From: Microbacterium sp. SZ1
GTDB taxonomy: Bacteria; Actinomycetota; Actinomycetes; Actinomycetales; Microbacteriaceae
Assembly: GCF_002362255.1 (NCBI RefSeq)
Contig: NZ_LPVV01000012.1
Span: 124,001-188,000, forward strand
Direction: 5' to 3'
DNA: 64,000 bases
Position 1 is the stretch's first letter. Each line of letters begins with the position of its first letter. Position numbers and translations under genes: made by a program. The notes under the pieces are model-generated. The model ran no database searches. It saw nothing but the letters and a program-made list of their open reading frames with translations, and was not told the origin of the DNA. This document shows, piece after piece, positions 28,603 through 36,418 of the stretch.

Positions 28603-29897
28603 CGCCCGAACGGCGTCTCGCCGACCTGCTCGGATCCGCGGAGTTCGCCAGGGCATTCACGATCGCGGTGCTGACCGCGGTGTTCGGATCGTTCACGATC
28701 GAGCGCCTCACGTCATCCGTGACTCTGGCGACCATCATCGCCGTGCTGTGCGGCGTCGGGGCCAGCGTGCTCTGGGTCCGCCGTGCCGAGCTCTCCCCTC
28801 TGCGCCTCGCCCCCTCGTCGCTGATCGCGTTCCTGGCGTGGGCGCTCGTGAGCCTGGTCTGGACGGCCGACAGATCCGACACGGCCTTCGGCTGGATGGC
28901 CCTCTTCGGCTTCGCGTTCCTCGCGATCGCCGTCGGGCACGTGCGCGACACCCTGCAGACGGTCCGAGCCCTCGGCGACACACTGCGCGTCCTGCTCGTG
29001 CTGTCGCTCGCGATGGAGATCCTCTCCGGCATCCTGCTCGACATGCCGTTCGGATTCCTCGGCATCCAGGGGAACCTCGCGCTCGGCGGACCCGTGCAGG
29101 GGCTGTTCGGCAGCCGCAACATGCTGGGCTTCGTCGCGGTCGTCGCGCTCATCACCTTCGTGATCGAGTGGCGGTCGCAGTCGGTCACGGCACCGCTCGC
29201 GATCCCCTCCATCGCACTCGCCACGCTGCTGGCCTTCCTCTCGTCCTCCCCCACCGTGATCGTCCTCGCGGTCGCGGTCGGGGTGAGCACGGTCGCGCTC
29301 ACGATCGTGCGTCACACCCCCCGCGAGCGCCGCGGCGTCGTGCAGTGGGTACTCAGCGTGCTCGTCGTGCTCGCCCTCATCGCTGCGTTCATCCTCCGAC
29401 ACGCGATCATCCGGCTGCTCGATGCCGGGTCCGACTTCTCGATCCGCGCGACCCTGTGGAACACGATCCTCGACTTCGTCTCGCTCAAGCCGATCCAGGG
29501 CTGGGGCTGGTTCGGCCCCTGGGCGCGTGGCGAGTTCCCCTTCACCTACATCAACTTCCTCCTCGACGACCGCCATGAGAGCGCACTGAACGCCTATTTC
29601 GACGTGATGCTGCAGCTCGGCTGGGCCGGGCTCGTGCTCTTCCTCCTGCTCGGAGGCGTCGCGATGGTCCGCTCCTGGCTGGTCGCGAGCGTGCGCCGCT
29701 CCGTCGTCTACGCCTGGACGCCGCTCATGCTCGTCACCCTCGCCGTCGACTCGATGTTCGAGAGCTTCACCCTCGAGGGCGCCGGCTGGTTCCTGCTCGT
29801 GCTCTGCGCGCTGCGCGCCGGTCAGTCACGGTCGTGGCGCGAGAACATCGACGCGGCGCACACGGGCGCAATCCCCACACTGCACCCGGAGCGGTAG
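28599..29897 (+). CDS. O-antigen ligase/polymerase-like membrane protein (second of two)
   Basis: The 432-residue paralogue-like protein has the same layout as its upstream neighbour: about ten membrane helices, SIRATLWNTILDFVSLKPIQGWGWFGPW and RHESALNAYFDVMLQLGWAGL (His loop). The two share fold and motif but differ widely in sequence, so one may polymerise and the other ligate. The GTG start overlaps the preceding stop (GTGA), making translation coupled. Confidence 0.86.
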   Translation: MTPERRLADLLGSAEFARAFTIAVLTAVFGSFTIERLTSSVTLATIIAVLCGVGASVLWVRRAELSPLRLAPSSLIAFLAWALVSLVWTADRSDTAFGWMALFGFAFLAIAVGHVRDTLQTVRALGDTLRVLLVLSLAMEILSGILLDMPFGFLGIQGNLALGGPVQGLFGSRNMLGFVAVVALITFVIEWRSQSVTAPLAIPSIALATLLAFLSSSPTVIVLAVAVGVSTVALTIVRHTPRERRGVVQWVLSVLVVLALIAAFILRHAIIRLLDAGSDFSIRATLWNTILDFVSLKPIQGWGWFGPWARGEFPFTYINFLLDDRHESALNAYFDVMLQLGWAGLVLFLLLGGVAMVRSWLVASVRRSVVYAWTPLMLVTLAVDSMFESFTLEGAGWFLLVLCALRAGQSRSWRENIDAAHTGAIPTLHPER

Positions 29898-29996
29898 CCG
29901 CACGCGCCGTCCTCGGGGGATTCCTCGCCCCGCCCGGGTAGGCTGGGGTCTGCTCGCGGCGCCCTGCGAGACCACACCCTCCCGGAGATCCCACTC

Positions 29997-30953
29997 GTGA
30001 CACACGTCCCCTTCGACCCGGCGTCCGCCACGATCGTCATCGTCACCTACAACCGATCGCACCTCCTCACCGGGCTCCTCGAGAGCATCACGGCGATGGA
30101 CCCCAAGCCAGGGCACGTCGTCATCATCGACAACGCGTCCTCGGACGACACGACGGAGGTCGTCGAGTCGTTCCGCCCGCGCGTGGGGACCGAGGTCGTC
30201 TACCGCCGTCTCGAGACCAACACGGGCGGCTCCGGCGGATTCAGCGAGGGCATGCGCACGGCGTACGAGCTCGGGTCCGAATGGATCTGGATGATGGACG
30301 ACGACGTCGAGGTCATGACCGACGGCCTCGCCAAGATGGGCAAGTGGGCCCCGCGGTTCAAGAGCATCCAGGGACGCCGCTACGACTACGACGGCAGCGA
30401 GTTCTACTGGCAGTACCGCATCGCCGAGCGCATGGGCATCCCGATCCCGTTCGCGCCGTCGGGCTTCGACGCGTCCGGCTTCAAGGAGATGAACAGCGGA
30501 TGCTTCGAGGGCATGTTCATCCATCGCTCGATCGTCGCGCAGATCGGCCTCCCCGACCCCCGTTTCTTCATCTACTGGGACGATCAGATGTACGGCTGGC
30601 TGGCCTCTCGAAAGACCACGGCCGTGATCGTCGACGAGTTCGTGCTGCGACGCACCCGTGAGATCAAGCAGTGGGACATGGGGATCCGCCACATGAACGC
30701 GTCGAGCAACGCCTACCGGTTCTACATCATGCGCAACCGCGCGTACCTCAAGCAGTACTACCGCGTGCACCACAACTACAACCCCGTGCTCTTCGGCCTC
30801 GGCACGGCGATGACCTTCGCCAAGGAGCTCATCCGCCTGTTCTTCGTCGAGCGCACCGTGCGCGGTACGAGCAACCTCTTCCGCGGGCTCAAGGAGGGCG
30901 GCCGACTCGGTCGCGACCGCTCGTGGAAGCCGATGCCACCCCTGGAGGCGTGA
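29997..30953 (+). CDS. GT2 glycosyltransferase, galactofuranosyltransferase-like
   Basis: The 318-residue protein has a GT-A fold: TIVIVTYNRSHLLTGLLESI, IIDNASSDDT, then NTGGSGGFSEGMRTA and WIWMMDDDVEVM with a DDD metal site near residue 100, and a WDDQMYGWLAS acceptor-side motif near residue 198. The NTGGSGGFxxG plus MDDD combination is characteristic of GlfT1-like galactofuranosyl- and related rhamnosyltransferases. UDP-Galf could come from the glf product in this window. Start is GTG at 29997 with GGAG about 10 nt upstream; TAGGCT at 29939-29944 is a possible -10. The small membrane-anchored gene follows after 4 nt. Confidence 0.85.
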   Translation: MTHVPFDPASATIVIVTYNRSHLLTGLLESITAMDPKPGHVVIIDNASSDDTTEVVESFRPRVGTEVVYRRLETNTGGSGGFSEGMRTAYELGSEWIWMMDDDVEVMTDGLAKMGKWAPRFKSIQGRRYDYDGSEFYWQYRIAERMGIPIPFAPSGFDASGFKEMNSGCFEGMFIHRSIVAQIGLPDPRFFIYWDDQMYGWLASRKTTAVIVDEFVLRRTREIKQWDMGIRHMNASSNAYRFYIMRNRAYLKQYYRVHHNYNPVLFGLGTAMTFAKELIRLFFVERTVRGTSNLFRGLKEGGRLGRDRSWKPMPPLEA

Positions 30954-30957
30954 GCGC

Positions 30958-31548
30958 ATGGCCGAGAACACCCAGCCGGACCTGCAGTGGGGTCCGCTCG
31001 AGCAGAAGCCGCGCGGCCGTGGACGGATCTGGATCATCGTCGGGCTCGCGGTCGCCGCGCTCATCGTCGTCGGCGTGCTTCTGTTCTTCCTGCTCCCTCG
31101 CGCAGACGGCCAGAGTCCGGAGGCGAGCGCGACGCCATCGCCCTCGGCGACCACCACTGAGGAACCGACCCCGGCGCCGACTATCGCGCCCGACCCCACC
31201 ATGACACCCGTCACCACTCCCCCACCTGTGCCGGATCCGTCGGTCGACGCCTTCCGGGAACAGGTCAGAGGGTGGCTCGATGACGCCCTCACCGGGATCG
31301 ACATCGTCTCGGCATCGAGCGGTCAGGAGGCCCTCAGCGTCGTCGAGACCCTCGAAGACGATGCGCAGCGGCTCTCCGAGACTCCTGCGCCGACCTCCAT
31401 CCAATCCGGGTGGTCGGAGGCACTGGGCAGGTACGCCGAGTCGCTCGCCGCGCTTCGCACCGCCGTCTCCGACGGTTCCGGCACGTCAGCCTCCGCCGAG
31501 TCCGCCCGGGCTTCTGCCGAGGAGCTCCGCACTGTCGTAGGGCTCTGA
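30958..31548 (+). CDS. Membrane-anchored protein with Pro/Thr-rich stalk, unknown function
   Basis: The 196-residue protein has a short basic N-terminus and a single membrane helix (IWIIVGLAVAALIVVGVLLF, about 24-45). An extracellular Ser/Thr/Pro/Ala stalk (about 50-95, with TPAPTIAPDPTM) is followed by a small helical C-terminal domain of about 95 residues. The stalk resembles wall-spanning linkers. It is 4 nt downstream of the GT2 gene and presumably co-transcribed. No family recognised. Confidence 0.75.
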   Translation: MAENTQPDLQWGPLEQKPRGRGRIWIIVGLAVAALIVVGVLLFFLLPRADGQSPEASATPSPSATTTEEPTPAPTIAPDPTMTPVTTPPPVPDPSVDAFREQVRGWLDDALTGIDIVSASSGQEALSVVETLEDDAQRLSETPAPTSIQSGWSEALGRYAESLAALRTAVSDGSGTSASAESARASAEELRTVVGL

Positions 31549-31555
31549 CGCTCGA

Positions 31556-31918
31556 TCAGGCTTGCGCTTCCAAGCGACGGAGCCGCTCCTCGTAGTGAGA
31601 GGCGAGCTCGAGCCGCAGCCGGGCCCTCTCATGCTCGGCCCGAGCCCGAGAGAGCACGTCGTCGGCATCCGTCTCCTCCAGCGCGAGCCGCCCGCGCAGC
31701 ACCTCGAAGCGCTGCTCGAGCGCAGCGAGCTGCGGAGCGATGCGGTCGAACTCCGAGCGCACATAGGAGAAGTCGGCCTGCGTGCCCGTCAGCCGCGCAT
31801 CGTAATCGCGCTGCGAAGCCGCCACCTGCTCGAGCGCCGCGCCGAGTCTTTCGTTCACTCGCGCGTCGACTCGGCGCTCGACCACGATGTCGATTCGTCG
31901 ACGAATTCTGTTCAGCAT
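31556..31918 (-). CDS. Small coiled-coil protein, unknown function
   Basis: A 120-residue highly charged protein (MLNRIRRRIDIVVERRVDARV, later YVRSEFDRIAPQLAALEQRF and a terminal LELASHYEERLRRLEA) is almost certainly all helical. The ATG at 31918 has GAGGA 4 nt upstream and was preferred over an ATG 5 codons earlier that lacks any Shine-Dalgarno. Similar coiled-coil proteins occur beside wall-glycan transferases in actinobacteria; role unknown. Confidence 0.65.
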   Translation of the reverse strand: MLNRIRRRIDIVVERRVDARVNERLGAALEQVAASQRDYDARLTGTQADFSYVRSEFDRIAPQLAALEQRFEVLRGRLALEETDADDVLSRARAEHERARLRLELASHYEERLRRLEAQA

Positions 31919-31963
31919 GGGTTCCTCAATCATTCGGGTGATGGTGGGGAGACGATGACGTTG

Positions 31964-32659
31964 TCAGCGGTGATAGGTGATCCGTCCGCTCTCGATCCAG
32001 GCGCGGACGAGCGTCGATTCGAGATCGATCCGGTGTTCCGCGCCTACCGCCGAGGGGTCGCCGAACGCGTGATTCCACGAGGTCTGATCCGGCGCATCGA
32101 CGAAGGAGAACCCGGTAGCGTCGACTGCGGCGTCAGGGAAGAGCCTGGTCGCGATCCACAGCATCACGGTTCCCGTGGTCGCCCACTGGCCGCTTTCCCT
32201 CGGATCCGCCCCGAGAGCCTCTCCGAGCGGCAGGACGACCTCCCTGTTCGGGATGGTCACGATCCCGAGGTCCGCTGGCCAGAAAGCCGGTGTCTTCGGG
32301 TTCTCCCAGAGGAGTCGACCGGGCTCGACCATGAGATACAGCCGCTCGGGATAGGCGTCGAAGAACCACGGAGTGGGCCGCACGCCCCTGTTGAAGACGA
32401 CCACGTCGACGCGCCGACCGACCGTCGCCGGCGAACCGGCGTCGTCCATGCGGAAGCCGTTCACGCGGAAGACGACATCCGCGGAGTCGATCATCGCGGC
32501 TCGCTCCTCCGAGGGCTCCAAGGGCTGGTTGCCGACGACGGCGACCCGTCGAATCGGCGAGGCGCCGTACGAGGCCACGAGCGGCCGGATGCGATCGTAG
32601 AATGCGACTTCGTCGGTCGACCTCTGATCGCTCTCGACGAGCTTCCTCACACGCCCCAT
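31964..32659 (-). CDS. GT29/sialyltransferase-like protein, candidate nonulosonic acid transferase
   Basis: The 231-residue protein shows the three hallmarks of sialyltransferase-like GT29 proteins. An L-motif-like stretch runs VAVVGNQPLEPSEERAAMID then ADVVFRVNGF and VGRRVDVVVFNRG (residues 38-92). An S-motif-like stretch runs ATTGTVMLWIATRLFP then VDATGFSF (about 163-190). A final H-x5-E (HRIDLE, about 210) matches the VS motif His/Glu. GT29 enzymes transfer sialic acid from CMP donors. It is divergent from the pseudaminic acid synthase, so the donor may be CMP-pseudaminic acid; that is inference. No signal peptide or membrane helix is seen, so it should act in the cytoplasm. Confidence 0.75.
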   Translation of the reverse strand: MGRVRKLVESDQRSTDEVAFYDRIRPLVASYGASPIRRVAVVGNQPLEPSEERAAMIDSADVVFRVNGFRMDDAGSPATVGRRVDVVVFNRGVRPTPWFFDAYPERLYLMVEPGRLLWENPKTPAFWPADLGIVTIPNREVVLPLGEALGADPRESGQWATTGTVMLWIATRLFPDAAVDATGFSFVDAPDQTSWNHAFGDPSAVGAEHRIDLESTLVRAWIESGRITYHR

Positions 32660-32667
32660 AGGAAACC

Positions 32668-32673
32668 AGCTTA
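32668..32673 (-). promoter_or_regulatory. Candidate -10 box (TAAGCT) for GT29-like gene
   Basis: On the minus strand TAAGCT is followed by 8 nt and the ATG at 32659; no Shine-Dalgarno is present, so a leaderless message is likely. Confidence 0.45.
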
Positions 32674-32729
32674 GGGCAAGCGGGGCGGCCTCTCCGGCGG
32701 CCGATCCCGGCGCGGCAAGCGAGCCCCCT

Positions 32730-32735
32730 TAGAGT
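32730..32735 (+). promoter_or_regulatory. Candidate -10 box (TAGAGT) for pseI
   Basis: TAGAGT followed by 7 nt and the GTG at 32743 fits a leaderless promoter, back-to-back with the GT29-like gene's promoter within 80 bp. Confidence 0.5.
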
Positions 32736-32742
32736 AGTCGGC

Positions 32743-33804
32743 GTGACTTCTGCACAGACGATCGACCTCTCCTCGGCGACCATCGGTCCCGGCTCGCCGG
32801 TGTTCACGATCGCCGAGATGTCGGGCAACCACAACGGCGACCTCGATCGCGCCCTCGCCATCGTCGACGCGGTGGCCGCGACAGGAGCGAGCGCGCTCAA
32901 GATTCAGACCTATACGGCCGACACCCTCACGATCGACTCCGACCTGCCGGCGTTCCGCGTGACGAGCGACCACGGGCTGTGGGGCGATCGCAACCTGTAC
33001 GCGCTGTATCAGGAGGCGCACACCCCCTGGGAGTGGCACGCGGCCATCTTCGAGCGCGCGAGGTCGCATGGGCTGATCCCCTTCTCCACGCCGTTCGACC
33101 CCAGCTCCGTGGCCTTCCTCGAGGAACTCGGCGTGGAGCTCTACAAGACAGCATCGGCGGAGATCGTCGATCTGCCTCTGCTGCGTGAGGTCGCACGCAC
33201 CGGCAAGCCGATGATCGTCTCGACCGGCATGGCCACCCTCTCGGAGATCGACGCCGCTGTGTCGGCGATCCGGGGAGCGGGGGGCACCGAGCTCGTCCTT
33301 CTCGCCTGCACTGCTTCGTATCCGGCAGTCCCCGAAGAGGCGCGTCTGGGTAACATCCGGGCGCTGCGCGAGGCTTTCGACGTACCCGTCGGGCTGTCCG
33401 ACCACACGCTCGGCATCGGCGTGGCGGTCGCGGCGGCCGCCCTCGGCGCCGTCGTGATCGAGAAGCATGTCACTCTCGACCGCGCCGACGGCGGCGTCGA
33501 CTCCGACTTCTCGCTCACGCCCTCAGAGTTCGGCTCGCTCGTCACCGCCTCTGAGCAGGCCCGCATCGCCGTCGCCAGCGGGGTCTCCTTCGGTCCGACC
33601 GAGCAGGAGCACGCGGTGCTCGCGCTACGTCGTTCGCTCTTCGTGGTCGCCGATGTCCGTGCCGGCGACAGGATCACTCCAGAGAACGTCCGCTCCATTC
33701 GCCCCGCCGGGGGTCTCGATCCGGACGATATCGATCTCGTGCGCACGCGCACCTTCTCGCGCGACGTCCGGCGAGGCACTCCGCTGACCTGGGATCTGCT
33801 CTAG
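32743..33804 (+). CDS. pseI: Pseudaminic acid synthase
   Basis: The 353-residue NeuB-family enzyme condenses a 6-deoxy-diacetamido-L-altrose with phosphoenolpyruvate to give pseudaminic acid. The TIM barrel starts at FTIAEMSGNHNGDLDRAL (Glu/His of the active site), continues ALKIQTYTADT, STPFDPSSVAFLEEL, VSTGMA and GLSDHTLG, and ends EKHVTLDRADGGVDSDFSL. A C-terminal SAF (antifreeze-like) domain, LRRSLFVVADVRAGDRITPEN, begins near residue 290. NeuB homologues alone cannot be typed, but the adjacent PseG/H, PseB, PseC and PseF indicate Pse. It converges on the pseG-pseH gene with 7 nt between stops. Confidence 0.92.
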   Translation: MTSAQTIDLSSATIGPGSPVFTIAEMSGNHNGDLDRALAIVDAVAATGASALKIQTYTADTLTIDSDLPAFRVTSDHGLWGDRNLYALYQEAHTPWEWHAAIFERARSHGLIPFSTPFDPSSVAFLEELGVELYKTASAEIVDLPLLREVARTGKPMIVSTGMATLSEIDAAVSAIRGAGGTELVLLACTASYPAVPEEARLGNIRALREAFDVPVGLSDHTLGIGVAVAAAALGAVVIEKHVTLDRADGGVDSDFSLTPSEFGSLVTASEQARIAVASGVSFGPTEQEHAVLALRRSLFVVADVRAGDRITPENVRSIRPAGGLDPDDIDLVRTRTFSRDVRRGTPLTWDLL

Positions 33805-33811
33805 AGGCGGC

Positions 33812-35320
33812 TCATCGCTCTGGTAGACGCCACCTCGAGAGGCTGAGGAATCCGGCCTCGTCGGGAGGGTTCTGCGGCAGATACCCCGCTCGCTCGAAGA
33901 CGCGCCGCGATGCGGCGTTCTGCTCGTGCACGACGGCGATCATCCGCACCGGGTCCGGCGCGATCAGCGCTCGCTGCGCCGCGGCGAGGGCGCGTCCGGC
34001 CACACCTCGTCCGCGAGCGTCGGGGGCGACGGTGATCGAGATCTCCCAGTCCGTGACAGAGCGCCGGTCCCAGCGGCACGTCGCCACGGGAACAGCTCCC
34101 TCTTCGATGACGAGCAGTCGCCGGTCGTCGGCAGCAAGACTGCGGGTGAGCCACGCGAGATGCCCCCGCTCGTCCACGAGTGAACCGTCGCGTGAGTTCC
34201 GGCGCGTGATCTCGTCGTTCCGCCACGCCAGGAGCAACCCCGCGTCGTCCAGGCGAGCCGGACGCGCGCACGCTGGCGCATCACCGGTCGACGATCCGTC
34301 AGTCGGCGTCGCGATCCGAGGCGTCCTCAGCAATTGCTCCCAGGAGGCGACGATGCGCCAGGTGCCGAGGCCGTCGACGGTCGCCGACAGACGCGCCGCC
34401 AGCTCCGCCAGCTCCTGCGGGGAGCGAAGCAGGCGGTCGAGAGAACGGATCCGCTCCTCGAGCTCATCGTGCGGGGGTTCGCCGAGCCCTTCAGCGAGCC
34501 CCGCCTCGACGACCTCACGATAGCCGGCACGTTGATTGTCCACCGCGCAGACGAGCGCCATCGGCAGACCCATGCAGGCGAAGTCCCACACCGAGGTTCC
34601 CGCCGCTGTCACTGCCACGTCGTGCGTCCGGGCGAGCGCCGGAAGGTCGTCGACGAAGCCGGCGACGCGGACAGCGTGTCGCGAAGCCCGCGCCGCCTGC
34701 ACGACCTCCGCTCGTCCTCGTGGATCGACGGCGGTGACCTCGAGCGGATCGTCGATCGCGTCGAGCGCGGAGACGATTCGCGCGGTGAGTCCCCCGGGGT
34801 CCGTGCCGCCCATCACCACGAGCAGCCGCGGCGTCAAGTTCTCGGTGCGAGGCGCGGCGCGCTGGCGTCGAACCTGATCGCGAATCACGGCAGCATCGAT
34901 GCCGACGAGATGCGTGCGGCCGAGCTCGGGTGCGACGAAAGAGCGCTCGGCTCCCAGGTTCGCGTCGATGGACAGGTCGGCGGCGCGCACGCCGTAGGAG
35001 CCATCCTGCATATTGCTGATCAGGGCGCCGGTCCGCGACAGGTCAGGCACCGACCAGTACGTGTCGAGGTGCACGACGTCGACGCCCCTGGCAGCGTCGA
35101 GCATCTCCGTCTGGCTGGAGAGGGCGACACGAAGAAGCGTGGAGCCAGGCAGAAGACGCCCCAGGACCGACGCCGCCGCGTCGTCGAGATCGCCGGCGAT
35201 GGACGTGACCCACCCCCGCTCCTCCGCTGTCCGAGCAATCGCGATCACCCGCATGAGGTGTCCCATGCCGAAGCCGTCTCCGGCGTTGCAGTGGAAGAGG
35301 ACCCGTCGAGCGGCGGTCAT
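33812..35320 (-). CDS. pseG: Fusion of UDP-sugar hydrolase (PseG) and N-acetyltransferase (PseH)
   Basis: The 502-residue protein carries two pathway steps. Residues about 1-340 are PseG, a MurG-like hydrolase releasing UDP from UDP-diacetamido-trideoxy-L-altrose: GDGFGMGHLMRVIAIA (Gly/His loop), VVMGGTDPGGLTARIV and VTAAGTSVWDFACMGLPMA. Residues about 355-502 are a GNAT acetyltransferase of the PseH type, with WRNDEITRRNSRDG, the acetyl-CoA loop APDARGRGVAGRAL and VHEQNAASRRVFERAGY. PseH acetylates the 4-amino group before PseG acts. The ATG at 35320 has GGGAGGAG 5 nt upstream; longer frames run antisense into pseB. Its promoter overlaps that of pseB. Confidence 0.9.
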   Translation of the reverse strand: MTAARRVLFHCNAGDGFGMGHLMRVIAIARTAEERGWVTSIAGDLDDAAASVLGRLLPGSTLLRVALSSQTEMLDAARGVDVVHLDTYWSVPDLSRTGALISNMQDGSYGVRAADLSIDANLGAERSFVAPELGRTHLVGIDAAVIRDQVRRQRAAPRTENLTPRLLVVMGGTDPGGLTARIVSALDAIDDPLEVTAVDPRGRAEVVQAARASRHAVRVAGFVDDLPALARTHDVAVTAAGTSVWDFACMGLPMALVCAVDNQRAGYREVVEAGLAEGLGEPPHDELEERIRSLDRLLRSPQELAELAARLSATVDGLGTWRIVASWEQLLRTPRIATPTDGSSTGDAPACARPARLDDAGLLLAWRNDEITRRNSRDGSLVDERGHLAWLTRSLAADDRRLLVIEEGAVPVATCRWDRRSVTDWEISITVAPDARGRGVAGRALAAAQRALIAPDPVRMIAVVHEQNAASRRVFERAGYLPQNPPDEAGFLSLSRWRLPER

Positions 35321-35360
35321 GCGATCTCCTCCCTGCCGAGGTGCGGAGGCACCCACCCGA

Positions 35361-35367
35361 TAGGATA
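35361..35367. promoter_or_regulatory. Overlapping divergent -10 boxes for pseG-pseH and pseB-pseC-pseF
   Basis: The heptamer TAGGATA reads TAGGAT (35361-35366) on the plus strand, toward pseB, and TATCCT (35367-35362) on the minus strand, toward pseG-pseH. Both fit TANNNT, so RNA polymerase binding in the two directions would be mutually exclusive. Confidence 0.5.
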
Positions 35368-35426
35368 GGGCGGGCGTGGGACAACCCGAGCATCCGCGCG
35401 TCGACGACAACGCTGAGGGAGACAGA

Positions 35427-36416
35427 GTGTCAGTTCTCGAGGGCGCGAGCATCCTCATCACTGGCGGCACCGGGTCGTTCGGCAAGGCCTTCATCCGCCA
35501 CGCTCTGACCCACCTGAACCCGCGTCGACTGGTCATCTTCTCGCGCGACGAGCTCAAGCAATACGAGGTTCGACAGCACTTCGGCGACGACGCGCGCCTG
35601 CGCTGGTTCATCGGCGACATCCGCGACGAGCGGCGCCTGGCGCGTGCTCTCCACGGCGTCGACTACGTCGTGCACGCCGCGGCGTTGAAGCAGGTCGACA
35701 CCGCCGAGTACAACCCGTTCGAATTCGTGAAGACCAACGTGCTCGGAAGTCAGAACGTGATCGAAGCCTCCATCGACGCGGGGGTCAAGCGTGTCGTCGC
35801 ACTGTCCACGGACAAGGCGTCGAGCCCGATCAACCTCTACGGCGCCACCAAGCTCACCGCGGACAAGCTCTTCATCACGGGGAATCACTACGCGGCCGCG
35901 TACGACACGCGATTCGCCGTCGTGCGGTACGGCAACGTGATGGGGTCGCGCGGCTCGGTCATCCCGTTCTTCGAGAGACTCGGAGCCGAGGGCAAGCCGC
36001 TGCCGATCACCGATCTGCGGTGCACTCGATTCTTCATCACCCTGCCGCAGGCGGTCCAGATGGTCGTCGACACGTTCGAACTCATGCAGGGCGGCGAGCT
36101 CCTCGTCCCCCGAATCCCGTCGATGAGGGTGACCGACCTCGCGCACGCCGTCGTGCCGGGCGCCGAGCTCGTCGATGTCGGCCTGCGACCCGGCGAGAAG
36201 CTGCACGAGGAGATGATCAGCCCGGAGGAGGGGCGACGTGCCGTCGTCGTCCAGGACGGGAGATACTTCATCATCCAGCCCGACCTCGCTTCGTGGGGCT
36301 ACCGAGTACCGGAGGGTGCCGTCCCCGTGCCGGAGGGTTTCGCGTATCGCTCGGACAGCAACGACGAGTGGTACTCGCGGGAGGAGATCGCCGCGATCAT
36401 CGAGGCGGGGATCTGA
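35427..36416 (+). CDS. pseB: UDP-GlcNAc 4,6-dehydratase (inverting)
   Basis: The 329-residue short-chain dehydrogenase performs the first Pse step, C4 oxidation, C6 dehydration and C5 inversion of UDP-GlcNAc. It shows ILITGGTGSFGKAF (NADP site), FSRDELKQYEVRQHF, VHAAALKQVDTAEYNP and the catalytic STDKASSPINLYGATK (YxxxK), all typical of PseB/FlaA1. The C-terminal EEMISPEEGRRAV and EGFAYRSDSNDEWYS also fit. The GTG at 35427 has GAGGGAGA just upstream; a GTG at 35376 nearer the -10 would add 17 non-family residues. The pseC start follows 2 nt after its stop. Confidence 0.94.
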   Translation: MSVLEGASILITGGTGSFGKAFIRHALTHLNPRRLVIFSRDELKQYEVRQHFGDDARLRWFIGDIRDERRLARALHGVDYVVHAAALKQVDTAEYNPFEFVKTNVLGSQNVIEASIDAGVKRVVALSTDKASSPINLYGATKLTADKLFITGNHYAAAYDTRFAVVRYGNVMGSRGSVIPFFERLGAEGKPLPITDLRCTRFFITLPQAVQMVVDTFELMQGGELLVPRIPSMRVTDLAHAVVPGAELVDVGLRPGEKLHEEMISPEEGRRAVVVQDGRYFIIQPDLASWGYRVPEGAVPVPEGFAYRSDSNDEWYSREEIAAIIEAGI

Positions 36417-36418
36417 CG

